This document shows positions 9,239 to 19,528 of a DNA stretch of 64,000 nt, piece after piece. The translations under genes were made by a program, and so were the position numbers. This DNA is from Gemmatimonadaceae bacterium. GTDB taxonomy: Bacteria > Gemmatimonadota > Gemmatimonadetes > Gemmatimonadales > Gemmatimonadaceae. Positions within the stretch are counted from its first letter, which is position 1; every line of letters begins with the position of its first letter. The DNA lies in NCBI GenBank assembly GCA_020846935.1, contig JADLCY010000010.1:186001-250000 (forward strand), in the 5' to 3' direction. The notes beneath the pieces are model-generated. The model ran no database searches, was not told where the DNA came from, and saw only the letters and a program-made list of their open reading frames with translations.

Positions 9239-10788
9239 TGTCCCAGATCAAGCGACTGCTCGACGTGCTCTCGCAGTCCCCCGGTGGCGAATTGCAGCTG
9301 GCCCCCGGCACACCGATCCGCCTCGTCACCGATGCAAGCCAGAGCGAACTCACACGCTCTCCGCTGACGGCGGAGAGCTGGCGTTCGGTCGTGATGCAGA
9401 TCGTGCCGCCGTTCGCGTATGCCGCCTTCGAAGACGAAGGCCGCCTCGACTCCACCTTCCCGTTAGGCGGCCGCCAGTTCCTCGTGCGATTGCAGAAGGA
9501 CGCCGACGCCGCGCCATCGGCGACGGTACGCGAGGCGCCGTCTGCGCTGGACGTGCGCACCCTGGCGACTGGCAGCCTGCTCGAGGCGCCGCCGCTCCCG
9601 ATCCCGAGCGGCACCGTCGCGTTCCCCGACGCGTTCGAGGCCATGGAGCGGTTGCTGCGAGCCCAGATGGACGCGGGCGCATCAGACCTGCATCTACGCG
9701 CAGGCTCCCTGCCGCTGCTGCGAAGGAACGGGGACATCGAGCCAATGGAGGGCGAAGCCGCGATTGCCGGGGACTACCTCCTCGCGATGGTGCAGTCGAT
9801 CATGCCGGAAGATGTGCGGCGGCTCTACGCGGACACCGGTGACGCCGACTTTGCCCACGAAGTCGACGGCGCGGGTCGCTTTCGCATCAACGCCTTCCGC
9901 GATCGACTCGGCCCGGGCACGGTCGCCCGGTCGATTCCAACCCGCATCGTGTCCGCCGAGGAGCTCGGGTTGAGCGCAGAGGTGCGTGCGCTGTCACAGC
10001 TGAGCCGGGGACTCGTGCTGGTCACCGGTCCGACGGGCAGCGGAAAATCCACGACGCTGTCGGCACTGGTCGATCTGGTGAATGCCACGCGACAGGATCA
10101 CATCGTCACCATCGAGGATCCGATCGAGTTCGTGCATCCCAGCAAGGGGTGTTTGGTGACCCAGCGCCAGGTGGGATCACATACGCAATCGTTCAAACAC
10201 GCGCTGCGTGCGGCGCTCCGCGAGGATCCGGACGTGGTCCTCGTCGGCGAGCTGCGCGACCTGGAGACGGTCTCCATCGCGATCGAGACCGCGGAGACCG
10301 GGCACCTCGTCTTCGGCACCTTGCACACGTCCACGGCCGCGAGCACGGTCGATCGCATCATCGACCAGTTTCCGCCCGACCGTCAGTCGCAGGTGCGGGT
10401 GATGCTGTCCGAGTCACTCAAGGGCGTAGTCTCGCAGACGCTCTGCCGGAAGATCGGCGGCGGTCGTGTGGCGGCGATGGAGATCCTCCTCGTGACGCCG
10501 GCCTTGAGCAACCTGATCCGCGAAGGCAAGACGTTCCAGATGACGTCGATCATGCAGACGTCGAAGAAGCTGGGGATGGTCACCATGCTCGACGCGCTCG
10601 TGTCGCTGGTGGAGCGCGGGCTGGTCGAACCGCAGGAGGCCTACTTGCGGTCACCGGACAAGGCCGGGATCGTACAGCAACTCAAGGCGCGCGGGTTCGA
10701 CGTGTCGTTCGCCGAAGTGGACGCGCCCGCGGCGCCGCCGGGCAACAGCGGAGCCACCTCGCGCACGCCCGTCGGGGCCCGGCGGTAA
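9238..10788 (+). CDS. PilT/PilU-like twitching-motility ATPase with duplicated N-domain
   Basis: Predicted type IV pilus retraction ATPase (secretion-ATPase superfamily). The core is canonical: Walker A GPTGSGKST at 264-272, Asp box TIEDPIEF, Walker B region DPDVVLVGELRD, His box GHLVFGTLHT and the PilT-type motif NLIREGKTFQM. At 516 residues it is about 150 longer than usual PilT. Residues 131-225 are the normal PilT N-terminal domain (ASDLHLRAG... GRFRINAFR). Residues 1-90 align by eye with that domain (IKRLLDVLSQSPGGELQLAPG... GRQFLVRLQ) and look like a diverged second copy. No other pilus gene is nearby, so the pilin and assembly genes must lie elsewhere. Confidence 0.93.
   Translation: MSQIKRLLDVLSQSPGGELQLAPGTPIRLVTDASQSELTRSPLTAESWRSVVMQIVPPFAYAAFEDEGRLDSTFPLGGRQFLVRLQKDADAAPSATVREAPSALDVRTLATGSLLEAPPLPIPSGTVAFPDAFEAMERLLRAQMDAGASDLHLRAGSLPLLRRNGDIEPMEGEAAIAGDYLLAMVQSIMPEDVRRLYADTGDADFAHEVDGAGRFRINAFRDRLGPGTVARSIPTRIVSAEELGLSAEVRALSQLSRGLVLVTGPTGSGKSTTLSALVDLVNATRQDHIVTIEDPIEFVHPSKGCLVTQRQVGSHTQSFKHALRAALREDPDVVLVGELRDLETVSIAIETAETGHLVFGTLHTSTAASTVDRIIDQFPPDRQSQVRVMLSESLKGVVSQTLCRKIGGGRVAAMEILLVTPALSNLIREGKTFQMTSIMQTSKKLGMVTMLDALVSLVERGLVEPQEAYLRSPDKAGIVQQLKARGFDVSFAEVDAPAAPPGNSGATSRTPVGARR
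9461..9468 (+). repeat. Recurrent octamer CGTTAGGC (one of seven exact copies)
   Basis: Hand-scanned exact copies, either strand: 9461-9468, 11802-11809, 18379-18386, 19527-19534, 20135-20142, 39182-39189 and 62261-62268. Near copies with T as last base: 40926-40933 and 41436-41443. Inside genes the octamer is read as Leu-Gly with a TTA codon (9461, 20135, 62261) or as Pro-Asn (11802, 18379, 40926). Two copies lie over stop codons (19527, 39182) and one between genes (41436). Confidence 0.7.
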
Positions 10789-10890
10789 GCCGGGCGGCTG
10801 GCCACTCCTCTCCCATATCCAGCGCGGACGCTCGCGCTCCTCCGCCGGGCCTGCTGGCAGATTCGAGTTGGTGTTGGGAGAGCGCACAAA

Positions 10891-10911
10891 GGGCGAGCCA
10901 TCAGCTCGCCC
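10891..10911 (-). terminator. Hairpin terminator of the small gene at 10920-11111
   Basis: gggcgagc (10891-10898) and gctcgccc (10904-10911) form an 8-bp stem with a 5-base loop. On the minus strand it lies nine bases past the stop and is followed by tttgtgcgc. The same flank is found after the infA terminator at 30305. Confidence 0.7.
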
Positions 10912-10919
10912 TGTCTCAC

Positions 10920-11111
10920 CTACTGGACGGTCGTGTCATCGGAGTCACGCGCGCCCGGTTCGTCCCCCGTGGTTTCGCCCCGCGTTCGTTCGTACTCGGC
11001 GCGGTCCTTGTAGCCGTATCCTCCGAGGACCTCGCCTCCTCTCATGTAGTCGTGGCCGTACCCGCGGCCGTGGGGGTAGTCGTGCGGTCGTGGCTCCTGG
11101 TCCTGGTGCAT
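10920..11111 (-). CDS. Small charged Gly/Tyr-rich protein, unknown
   Basis: 63 residues, hydrophilic, with many Gly, Tyr, Asp, Glu and Arg and a central GYGHDYMRGGEVLGGYGYKD stretch. No domain recognised. It is believed real because the ATG at 11111 has a strong Shine-Dalgarno sequence (ggaggtg, six bases upstream) and the stop is followed by a perfect hairpin. The composition suggests a disordered or surface-coating small protein such as a stress peptide; that is a guess. It is transcribed away from typA. Confidence 0.6.
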   Translation of the reverse strand: MHQDQEPRPHDYPHGRGYGHDYMRGGEVLGGYGYKDRAEYERTRGETTGDEPGARDSDDTTVQ

Positions 11112-11214
11112 GGGACACCTCCGGAACGGTTCGTCGCACGGTCAGAGTGCGACTGGGCCCCGGAATGGGCAAGAGCCTTGAACCGGAAAGTCGGCCCGGA
11201 GATACTTCAGGGCT

Positions 11215-13059
<1,845 letters not shown>

Positions 13060-13085
13060 TCACTCATCAGGTGGAGACTCGAGAA

Positions 13086-13478
<393 letters not shown>

Positions 13479-13503
13479 GCCGATCGCCGGCCTGAAATGA
13501 CCA

Positions 13504-13533
13504 GGGGCGCCGCACACCGCGGCGCCCCTTTTT
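13504..13533 (+). terminator. Rho-independent terminator after typA and acidic gene
   Basis: ggggcgccgc (13504-13513) pairs with gcggcgcccc (13519-13528) around loop acacc, followed by five T. Classic intrinsic terminator for the typA/acidic-protein transcript. Confidence 0.92.
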
Positions 13534-13697
13534 CGTCACCAGGGGGAGGGAAGCGAGATTCAAACGGAAACGCGCCGCCGGCTCCCGCTACGGTCCTGTC
13601 GACCTACAGCGCCTCATGCACGGACGAGTCGCTCGTCCAACGCTGAGACCAACCCCGATATCGGCGATTGGCCTGATACGGCGTTCGTCTGCCTCAC

Positions 13698-13726
13698 GAG
13701 CGGCGGCGACGGCGCTGCCGCCGCTC
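13698..13726 (-). terminator. GC hairpin after the FHA-kinase-Ig-TPR operon
   Basis: gagcggcggc (13698-13707) and gccgccgctc (13717-13726) form a perfect 10-bp stem, five bases past the stop of the last gene of the operon. There is no T-run, so it may be a weak or Rho-assisted terminator. The rest of 13534-13730 shows no gene. Confidence 0.55.
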
Positions 13727-13730
13727 GGCG

Positions 13731-14870
13731 CTAGCGAATCGCGAGTCCCAGACCCACGCGGTCCCTCGTGAGCGGCACGACGGTGATGCCGAGCGATGGG
13801 CGGCCGCCGCCTGGGAGCGAGGCGCCATCGCGCGCGATGATGGCCGCGGCCCGTGAACGCGAGCGGCGCGCGTACGCGCTGGACTCGATCGCCGCCATGA
13901 GCCATACGGCGCCCGCGGTGGCAAGGCCGGCCACGAGTCGGGGCCTCGTCACCTTCGTCACCGTGTCGGTGTAGCGATTGCCGAACGGGTCGGTGAATGT
14001 CTGCGTCTCGGTCTTTTCCTGCTGTCGCCAGGCGAAACCGATCGCTCCACCCACGACGCCGAGCGTGAGCACGCCAAGCACGGGACGCCCGGTGTTCATC
14101 TGGCCAAGGCCGGGGACGAGCAGGCCGGAGCCGAACGCCTGTCCCGGCCCGTACACGCGATCGGGCAGGCGCGACATCGCCGCGCGCACCGTCCCCTGGT
14201 CGGCCGCGCGCGGCGAGAGGTCGAGGTAGCGCTCGAAGTCCTGCATCGCGATGGCGCGTTCCCCGCGGGCGGCGCGCGACAGGGCCCGGTTGAAGTACGG
14301 CTCGGGTGCGTTCGGCACCGTGGTGGCCACGGCGCCGAACACCGAATCGGCGGCAGCGTACTGTTGCCGGCGCAGGAGGGCCACGCCGGACTGGAAGTTG
14401 GCCCGCGCTTCTTCGAGTCGAGCCAGTTCATTGGCCGGCGTGAGGCGCACGATGCGCCCGCGCACCTCGTCGGCATCGGTCGCGGTGGTGGCGAGGCCGA
14501 GGTACCGACAGTAGGCGCGTACGGCCGAGGTGTTGTCCTGCAGCGCCTCGTACTCGCGGCCCAGATAATACGCGAGTCGCGCGTTGGACGGCACGAGCGT
14601 GGCCGCCTTGGCGAAATTGTCGCGCGCGACGGCGTGTTCACCGAGGAGCGCCGCGTCCTGACCGTCGGCGATGAGTTGTTGCGCCTCGGCCTCGGCGGTG
14701 GGATTGGGCGGTGTGGTGGTGGGCGTCGGCGCCTCGAACGCCGCGCAACCCGTCACCCCGCCGGCGGCGAGCGCCGTCTTGAGCTGAAAGCCCTGCGCGT
14801 TGCTGCGCGTGGCGGTCGCGACGATGAGCGCTGCCGCCAATGCGGCCGCTCGGTGACAGCCACGCCTCAT
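13731..14870 (-). CDS. Exported TPR protein, last gene of the FHA/kinase operon
   Basis: 379 residues. The ATG at 14870 is chosen because it begins a signal peptide (ALAAALIVATATRSNA) and overlaps the stop of the upstream Ig-like gene as ATGA; the frame is open further upstream but only as shadow. Tetratricopeptide-like helical repeats cover about residues 65-210 (GEHAVARDNFAKAATLVPSNARLAYYLG and similar). The C-terminal part has two hydrophobic stretches around GSGLLVPGLGQMNTGRP and LVAGLATAGAVWLMAA, common in envelope TPR proteins. Probably an envelope scaffold that works with the co-translated Ig-like lipoprotein and kinase. Confidence 0.8.
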   Translation of the reverse strand: MRRGCHRAAALAAALIVATATRSNAQGFQLKTALAAGGVTGCAAFEAPTPTTTPPNPTAEAEAQQLIADGQDAALLGEHAVARDNFAKAATLVPSNARLAYYLGREYEALQDNTSAVRAYCRYLGLATTATDADEVRGRIVRLTPANELARLEEARANFQSGVALLRRQQYAAADSVFGAVATTVPNAPEPYFNRALSRAARGERAIAMQDFERYLDLSPRAADQGTVRAAMSRLPDRVYGPGQAFGSGLLVPGLGQMNTGRPVLGVLTLGVVGGAIGFAWRQQEKTETQTFTDPFGNRYTDTVTKVTRPRLVAGLATAGAVWLMAAIESSAYARRSRSRAAAIIARDGASLPGGGRPSLGITVVPLTRDRVGLGLAIR

Positions 14871-17800
14871 TGGACCGTGAGGAGCAGGGTGCCCACCTTG
14901 CCCTCGCACGTCACGGTCATCGTGGCCGAGCCCGTATTCATCGCGTTTGCGGTGGCGTTGAAGGAGAAGGTGCCTGCCGCGATCGTGACGGCGGATGCCG
15001 CCGATACGCTGATGATCGATGGGGCGCTGCTCACGATGGAGCACGTGCGCCCGCTCGGGGCGAACGCCGGTCCGCCACCCACCACGGTGACCGCCACGTC
15101 CACCTGCTGCGTGGTGCCAAGGCCGAGCGTGGAGTCTGGCGAGGAAGTGACGGTCACGGTGTTGATGGGCACGAGGTTCACGGTGGCAAGCACGCTGTCC
15201 TTCTTTATGCCGCCCATGCCCGTCCCCGGCGACGTCTCGGCGATGACGTAGACCTGCCCGGTGTCAGCCAGGGTCGCCGACCCGGACGTCGCATTGATCG
15301 AGATCTTGGCGTTGGACGCGCTCCACGTGACGGTGCGCCCGGTGAGCGTATTGCCGGCGGTGTCGGCCAGCAGTGCGGTGAACGTGGGAGTGGTGCCGTG
15401 TGTCACCGAGGTTGGCGTGATCGTGATGGTGTGCGTCGGCACGAGGCTCACGGTCAGCGTGAACGAGCCCGTCTTGGTTTCTGACGTGGCCGTGATCGTC
15501 GCGCTGCCGACCGCCACCGCGGTGACGACGCCTGACGAGTTCACGGTGGCCACGCTGGCATTGGACGAACTCCAGGTCACCGGGCGATTGAGCACCGCAT
15601 TGTTGATGTCACGCGGTTGCGCCGTGGCCTGCACGGTCTGTGTGACATAGATGCTCGAGTCGGGTGCCTCGACCGTCACGGAGTTCACCGGGTAAAGCAC
15701 TCGCACCGGGAAGTTGGCGGACTGGCCCTCAACGAGGGCAGTGATGGTGGCTGAGCCGGGTGCGAGACTCGTCACGATCCCCGCCTGACTTACTGAGGCA
15801 AACGCTGCTCCAGCCGGCTGGACAGACCACGATACCGAGCGGCCAAAGAGCTCCACGAGTGCCGCATCGAAGAACCTCGCCGTCAGTTGCTTTGTACCCG
15901 CGTGTATGATCGAATCACCCATCGTCGTCGACGTGAGGGTGACTGACGCGACCGGAGGGAGCATGCGCAGCGTGCGGCTTACGGACTGCCCGTTGACCGA
16001 CACGGTGAGTGTGGAGCTACCAGCCGCGACGTAAGTTGCTGGGAGGTTCACCTGGCCGTTCTGGTCGGTCACGTAGGGTCCGGCGGGGATCGTCACAAAG
16101 GCGGGATTTGGCGCCGTGACCGTTAGCGTGCGACCCGGCAAGGGCGAGCCACCTGACGACGTGGCAGTTACTACCAGTGGCAGCGTCTGCGTTACGAAGA
16201 GCGAGTCAGCCGGCATCGGCGGCGACAGGACGAGCGAGGCAACGGGCGCCAGAACCCGGATGACCTTCGTGGCCGAAACCGATTCGCTCGTCGCCCGGAT
16301 TGTGGCGTTGCCCGGAGCAAGGGCGGTCACCACCCCCGTGGAGGCGTTCACCGATGCAAAGGCCGATCCCGCACTCACGTCCCAGAATACTGGTCGGCCC
16401 GTAAGGACGACGCCGTTCACGTCCTTGAGGGTGTCGACCATCTGAATCGTGCCGGTCCCGATGACGGAATCACCGGGCGATCCGACAATGACGCTGCTAA
16501 CGGGTCGCAACAAGCTAAACACGCGCGAGCCCGTCTTGCCTTCGCTGGTTGCCGTGATAGTCGCGCTGCCGTAGTTGACGGCGGTGACGACCCCGCTCGG
16601 ACTGACCGTCGCGAAGGTCGGGTGGACGCTGTTCCACGTGGTCGGGCGGATACCGAGCGTATCGCCGTTCGCGGCCAGCCTGATGGCCGTCGCGTTGATC
16701 GTGGCACCGGGCGCGCCAATCACGGAGTCTTGCGGGCTCATTGCAAGAGACACCGTCGAGACCGTATCGAGGATGCGCGCCACGAACGTAGCGGACACGT
16801 CGCGGGTCGCGGTGATGGTTGCGCTGCCAGCTCCCACGCCGGAGATCGTGATTCCAGTGATCTGGCCCGATGCATTGGATGTCGCTGACAACGGGCTGAC
16901 GGTAGCTATGGCAGGGTTTGATGTGGAGAAGCTGACACTGCGGCCCTGCAACAGATTGTTTGCCGCGTCACGCAGCGTCGCGGTACCCGTCAACGATGGT
17001 TGCCTGGCCAGGATCTGTGAGTCGGGTGCGATCGCCAGGGTGATCGAGGCGACCGGCGCCACGTTCTGCACGGTGATCAGCGCCGTATCTCGAGGAGCAG
17101 TCAGCGTGTCCTGGAGCGGCGAGTACACCAGAAGCTCAATGCGCGCCGAGCCGGATCCAACGCCAGTGACGACACCGGATGTCACCCCAACGGTTGCAAA
17201 CGCGGGGTCCAGGCTCAGCCAGCGAACGCTTCGGCCACTGACGGGAAGGAGCGTGCCGGCCGCATTGCGAATCGTCAGTGCCAGCGGCAACGTCGACCCA
17301 ACGCTGAGTGTCGCAACTGCCGGGGAAACGACTGTCGTCGCTACCGGTGCCCATGAGACGTTCACCGTCGTCGTCGCCGAGGGCGTGCTCCCACCTGGCC
17401 CACCACCCGGCGCCGACGCCGTGATCGTGGCCACACCGCCCCCCGCGCCGATCAGCGCCGTCACCTGCCCGTTCGACGAATTCACGCTCACCAGCGGATT
17501 GTTCGACGACCAGAAGAACGTGCGCCCCGCCAGGACATTGTTGTTCGCGTCACGCGCCGTCGCGGTGAGGACCAGCGGCGCCGCGTTTCCTTCCTGCACC
17601 GACGCCGGGTTGGGCGCCACCGTGATCGACGCGATCGGCGTCGAACTCACGGTGATCGTGGCCGTTCCGCTCACACCCTCCGTCGTGGCCGTGATCGTCG
17701 CGGTTCCCTGGCCAACCGCGGTCACCACGCCGGTGGTGCTGACGGTCGCGACGGCGGTGTTCGACGACGACCAGATGATCGTGCGGCCAATCGGTGAGAG

Positions 17801-19525
17801 CGGCAGCCCGTTGGTGCCCGTGAGGTTGGGCACCAGGGTTTGTGTTCCGCCCGGAGCGAGGGTGGCCACGCTCGGCACCAGCGCGATTGCGCCGACCGGC
17901 ACCGGCGACACGGCGTACGTGCCGGTGCCGATCACCCCGTCCACGGTCGCCGTGATCGTCACCGTGCCCGGCGCGATGCCCAGCACGCGTCCCGTCGACG
18001 ACACGGTCGCGATGGCCTCGTTGCTCGAGGACCACGTCGGCACCTTGCCGGTGATGGGGTTGTTGTTGGCGTCGAGCACCTGCGTGTTGAGCTGCAGCTG
18101 CGTGCCCTGCTGGATCGACCCGGTCGATGGCACCACCCGCACCACCGACACGCCAACGGTGGTGACGGTGATCGTCACGCTCGCCGAGACGCCTTCGGTC
18201 CCGGCAAAGATCACCGCGGAGCCCGGGCCGACCGCCGACACCAGACCACTCTGCGACACGGTCGCGACGCTCGGCGCGCCGGAGATCCACGTCACGATGC
18301 GCCCGGGGAGGGTCACCCCGTTGGCGTCCCTTGCGGTGGCCGTGAGCTGCTGGGTGCCGCCCACCAGCACCGTGGCGCCGTTAGGCGCAATGGTGATGCT
18401 CGCCACCGGCACCGGCGTCACCGTGATGGTCGCCGAGCCCGTGACGTTGCCCACGCTCGCATTGATGCGCACCGAGCCGGCGTTGATCCCGGTGACGAGG
18501 CCGGTCTGCGACACGGTCGCCATCGACGGTTGATCGCTGCTCCATGCGATCGTCCGGTTGAGCACGTTGTTGTTGGCATCCAGGGCCTGAGCGGCCAGCT
18601 GCGCCGTCTGACCGGAGGCCACCGTCGCCGTCGTCGGCGTCACGCGGACCGACGCGACCGGCACATCGGTCACGGTGAGCCGCGCCGTCCCCGTGCGACC
18701 TTCACTCGTCGCACTGATCGTGGCCGACCCGGCTGCGACGGCCGACACGAGTCCCGTGGAGGAAACGGTGGCGACAGCATTCGCGCTCGACGACCACGTG
18801 ACCACGCGTCCGGTGAGCGTCTGGCCCGTGGACGACGCGGTGGTCGCACCGAGCTGCAACGTCTGGCCAACCACGAGCGACCCGGTCGACGGGCTCACGG
18901 TGACGGAGGCCACCGGCACCGGAGTGACGGTCACGACCGACGAGCCGACGACACCATCAACCGTGGCAGTGATCGTGGCCGAACCCGCCGCGACGCCCGT
19001 GACCACGCCGGTGGAGGTGACTGTCGCGATCGTGCCCGGCGTGCTGCCCCACAACACGGTGCGCCCAGCGACCGCGGCTCCGGTCGCATCAACAGGCTCG
19101 GCGCGGAGCGTCACCGCGTTCCCGACCTGCAGGCTGGCGGTCGCCGGTGTGATGCGGACCTGCGACACGGGCCGCGCGGTGACGCCGACCTGTACGATGG
19201 CCGACTTGCCTCCAGCGCTCACGGCTACCTGCGTGTTGCCGGCAGCGACTCCGGTGATCACGCCGCTCTGTGAGACGGTCGCGACCGCGGCGTTCTGCGT
19301 CGCCCAGAACATGCTCCGTCCATTCACCGTCGCGCCGTCCGCGCCGACCAGCCGCGTCGCGATGGTGCGGCTCTCGCCGACGGTCATCGACACGCCGGGC
19401 GGCGTGACGTCGATCCGGTCGACGGAATCGCTGTCGGGCGACAGGGGATTGTCGCACGACACGGAGCCGAGGAGGAGGCAGGCGAGCGCGCGAAGCGCGA
19501 CGCGTCGGGCGTGCAGGGCGATCAT
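14867..19525 (-). CDS. Giant Ig-like (BIG2) repeat lipoprotein
   Basis: 1,552 residues. The N-terminal signal ends in a lipobox-like LGSVSC, so the protein is probably lipid-anchored. From about residue 37 to the end there are 17 consecutive units of 80-95 residues, each opening with a pattern like PVASVTVSPSTGSL and containing a WSSSNxxVATVSxxGxVTxVxxGxATITA core, the hallmark of bacterial Ig-like group 2 domains. Such stalks usually present or anchor surface structures. The middle units (9-14) are more diverged. It starts three bases after the kinase-RCC1 stop and its stop overlaps the TPR gene by four bases, so all are translated from one message. No catalytic domain is present. Confidence 0.9.
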   Translation of the reverse strand: MIALHARRVALRALACLLLGSVSCDNPLSPDSDSVDRIDVTPPGVSMTVGESRTIATRLVGADGATVNGRSMFWATQNAAVATVSQSGVITGVAAGNTQVAVSAGGKSAIVQVGVTARPVSQVRITPATASLQVGNAVTLRAEPVDATGAAVAGRTVLWGSTPGTIATVTSTGVVTGVAAGSATITATVDGVVGSSVVTVTPVPVASVTVSPSTGSLVVGQTLQLGATTASSTGQTLTGRVVTWSSSANAVATVSSTGLVSAVAAGSATISATSEGRTGTARLTVTDVPVASVRVTPTTATVASGQTAQLAAQALDANNNVLNRTIAWSSDQPSMATVSQTGLVTGINAGSVRINASVGNVTGSATITVTPVPVASITIAPNGATVLVGGTQQLTATARDANGVTLPGRIVTWISGAPSVATVSQSGLVSAVGPGSAVIFAGTEGVSASVTITVTTVGVSVVRVVPSTGSIQQGTQLQLNTQVLDANNNPITGKVPTWSSSNEAIATVSSTGRVLGIAPGTVTITATVDGVIGTGTYAVSPVPVGAIALVPSVATLAPGGTQTLVPNLTGTNGLPLSPIGRTIIWSSSNTAVATVSTTGVVTAVGQGTATITATTEGVSGTATITVSSTPIASITVAPNPASVQEGNAAPLVLTATARDANNNVLAGRTFFWSSNNPLVSVNSSNGQVTALIGAGGGVATITASAPGGGPGGSTPSATTTVNVSWAPVATTVVSPAVATLSVGSTLPLALTIRNAAGTLLPVSGRSVRWLSLDPAFATVGVTSGVVTGVGSGSARIELLVYSPLQDTLTAPRDTALITVQNVAPVASITLAIAPDSQILARQPSLTGTATLRDAANNLLQGRSVSFSTSNPAIATVSPLSATSNASGQITGITISGVGAGSATITATRDVSATFVARILDTVSTVSLAMSPQDSVIGAPGATINATAIRLAANGDTLGIRPTTWNSVHPTFATVSPSGVVTAVNYGSATITATSEGKTGSRVFSLLRPVSSVIVGSPGDSVIGTGTIQMVDTLKDVNGVVLTGRPVFWDVSAGSAFASVNASTGVVTALAPGNATIRATSESVSATKVIRVLAPVASLVLSPPMPADSLFVTQTLPLVVTATSSGGSPLPGRTLTVTAPNPAFVTIPAGPYVTDQNGQVNLPATYVAAGSSTLTVSVNGQSVSRTLRMLPPVASVTLTSTTMGDSIIHAGTKQLTARFFDAALVELFGRSVSWSVQPAGAAFASVSQAGIVTSLAPGSATITALVEGQSANFPVRVLYPVNSVTVEAPDSSIYVTQTVQATAQPRDINNAVLNRPVTWSSSNASVATVNSSGVVTAVAVGSATITATSETKTGSFTLTVSLVPTHTITITPTSVTHGTTPTFTALLADTAGNTLTGRTVTWSASNAKISINATSGSATLADTGQVYVIAETSPGTGMGGIKKDSVLATVNLVPINTVTVTSSPDSTLGLGTTQQVDVAVTVVGGGPAFAPSGRTCSIVSSAPSIISVSAASAVTIAAGTFSFNATANAMNTGSATMTVTCEGKVGTLLLTVQ

Positions 19526-19528
19526 GGC

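Noticed and set aside
16575-18533. Long plus-strand frame inside the Ig-like gene
   Set aside because: Antisense of a repetitive gene whose Thr/Val/Ser codons leave the opposite strand open; Ig-like repeats on the minus strand are unmistakable.
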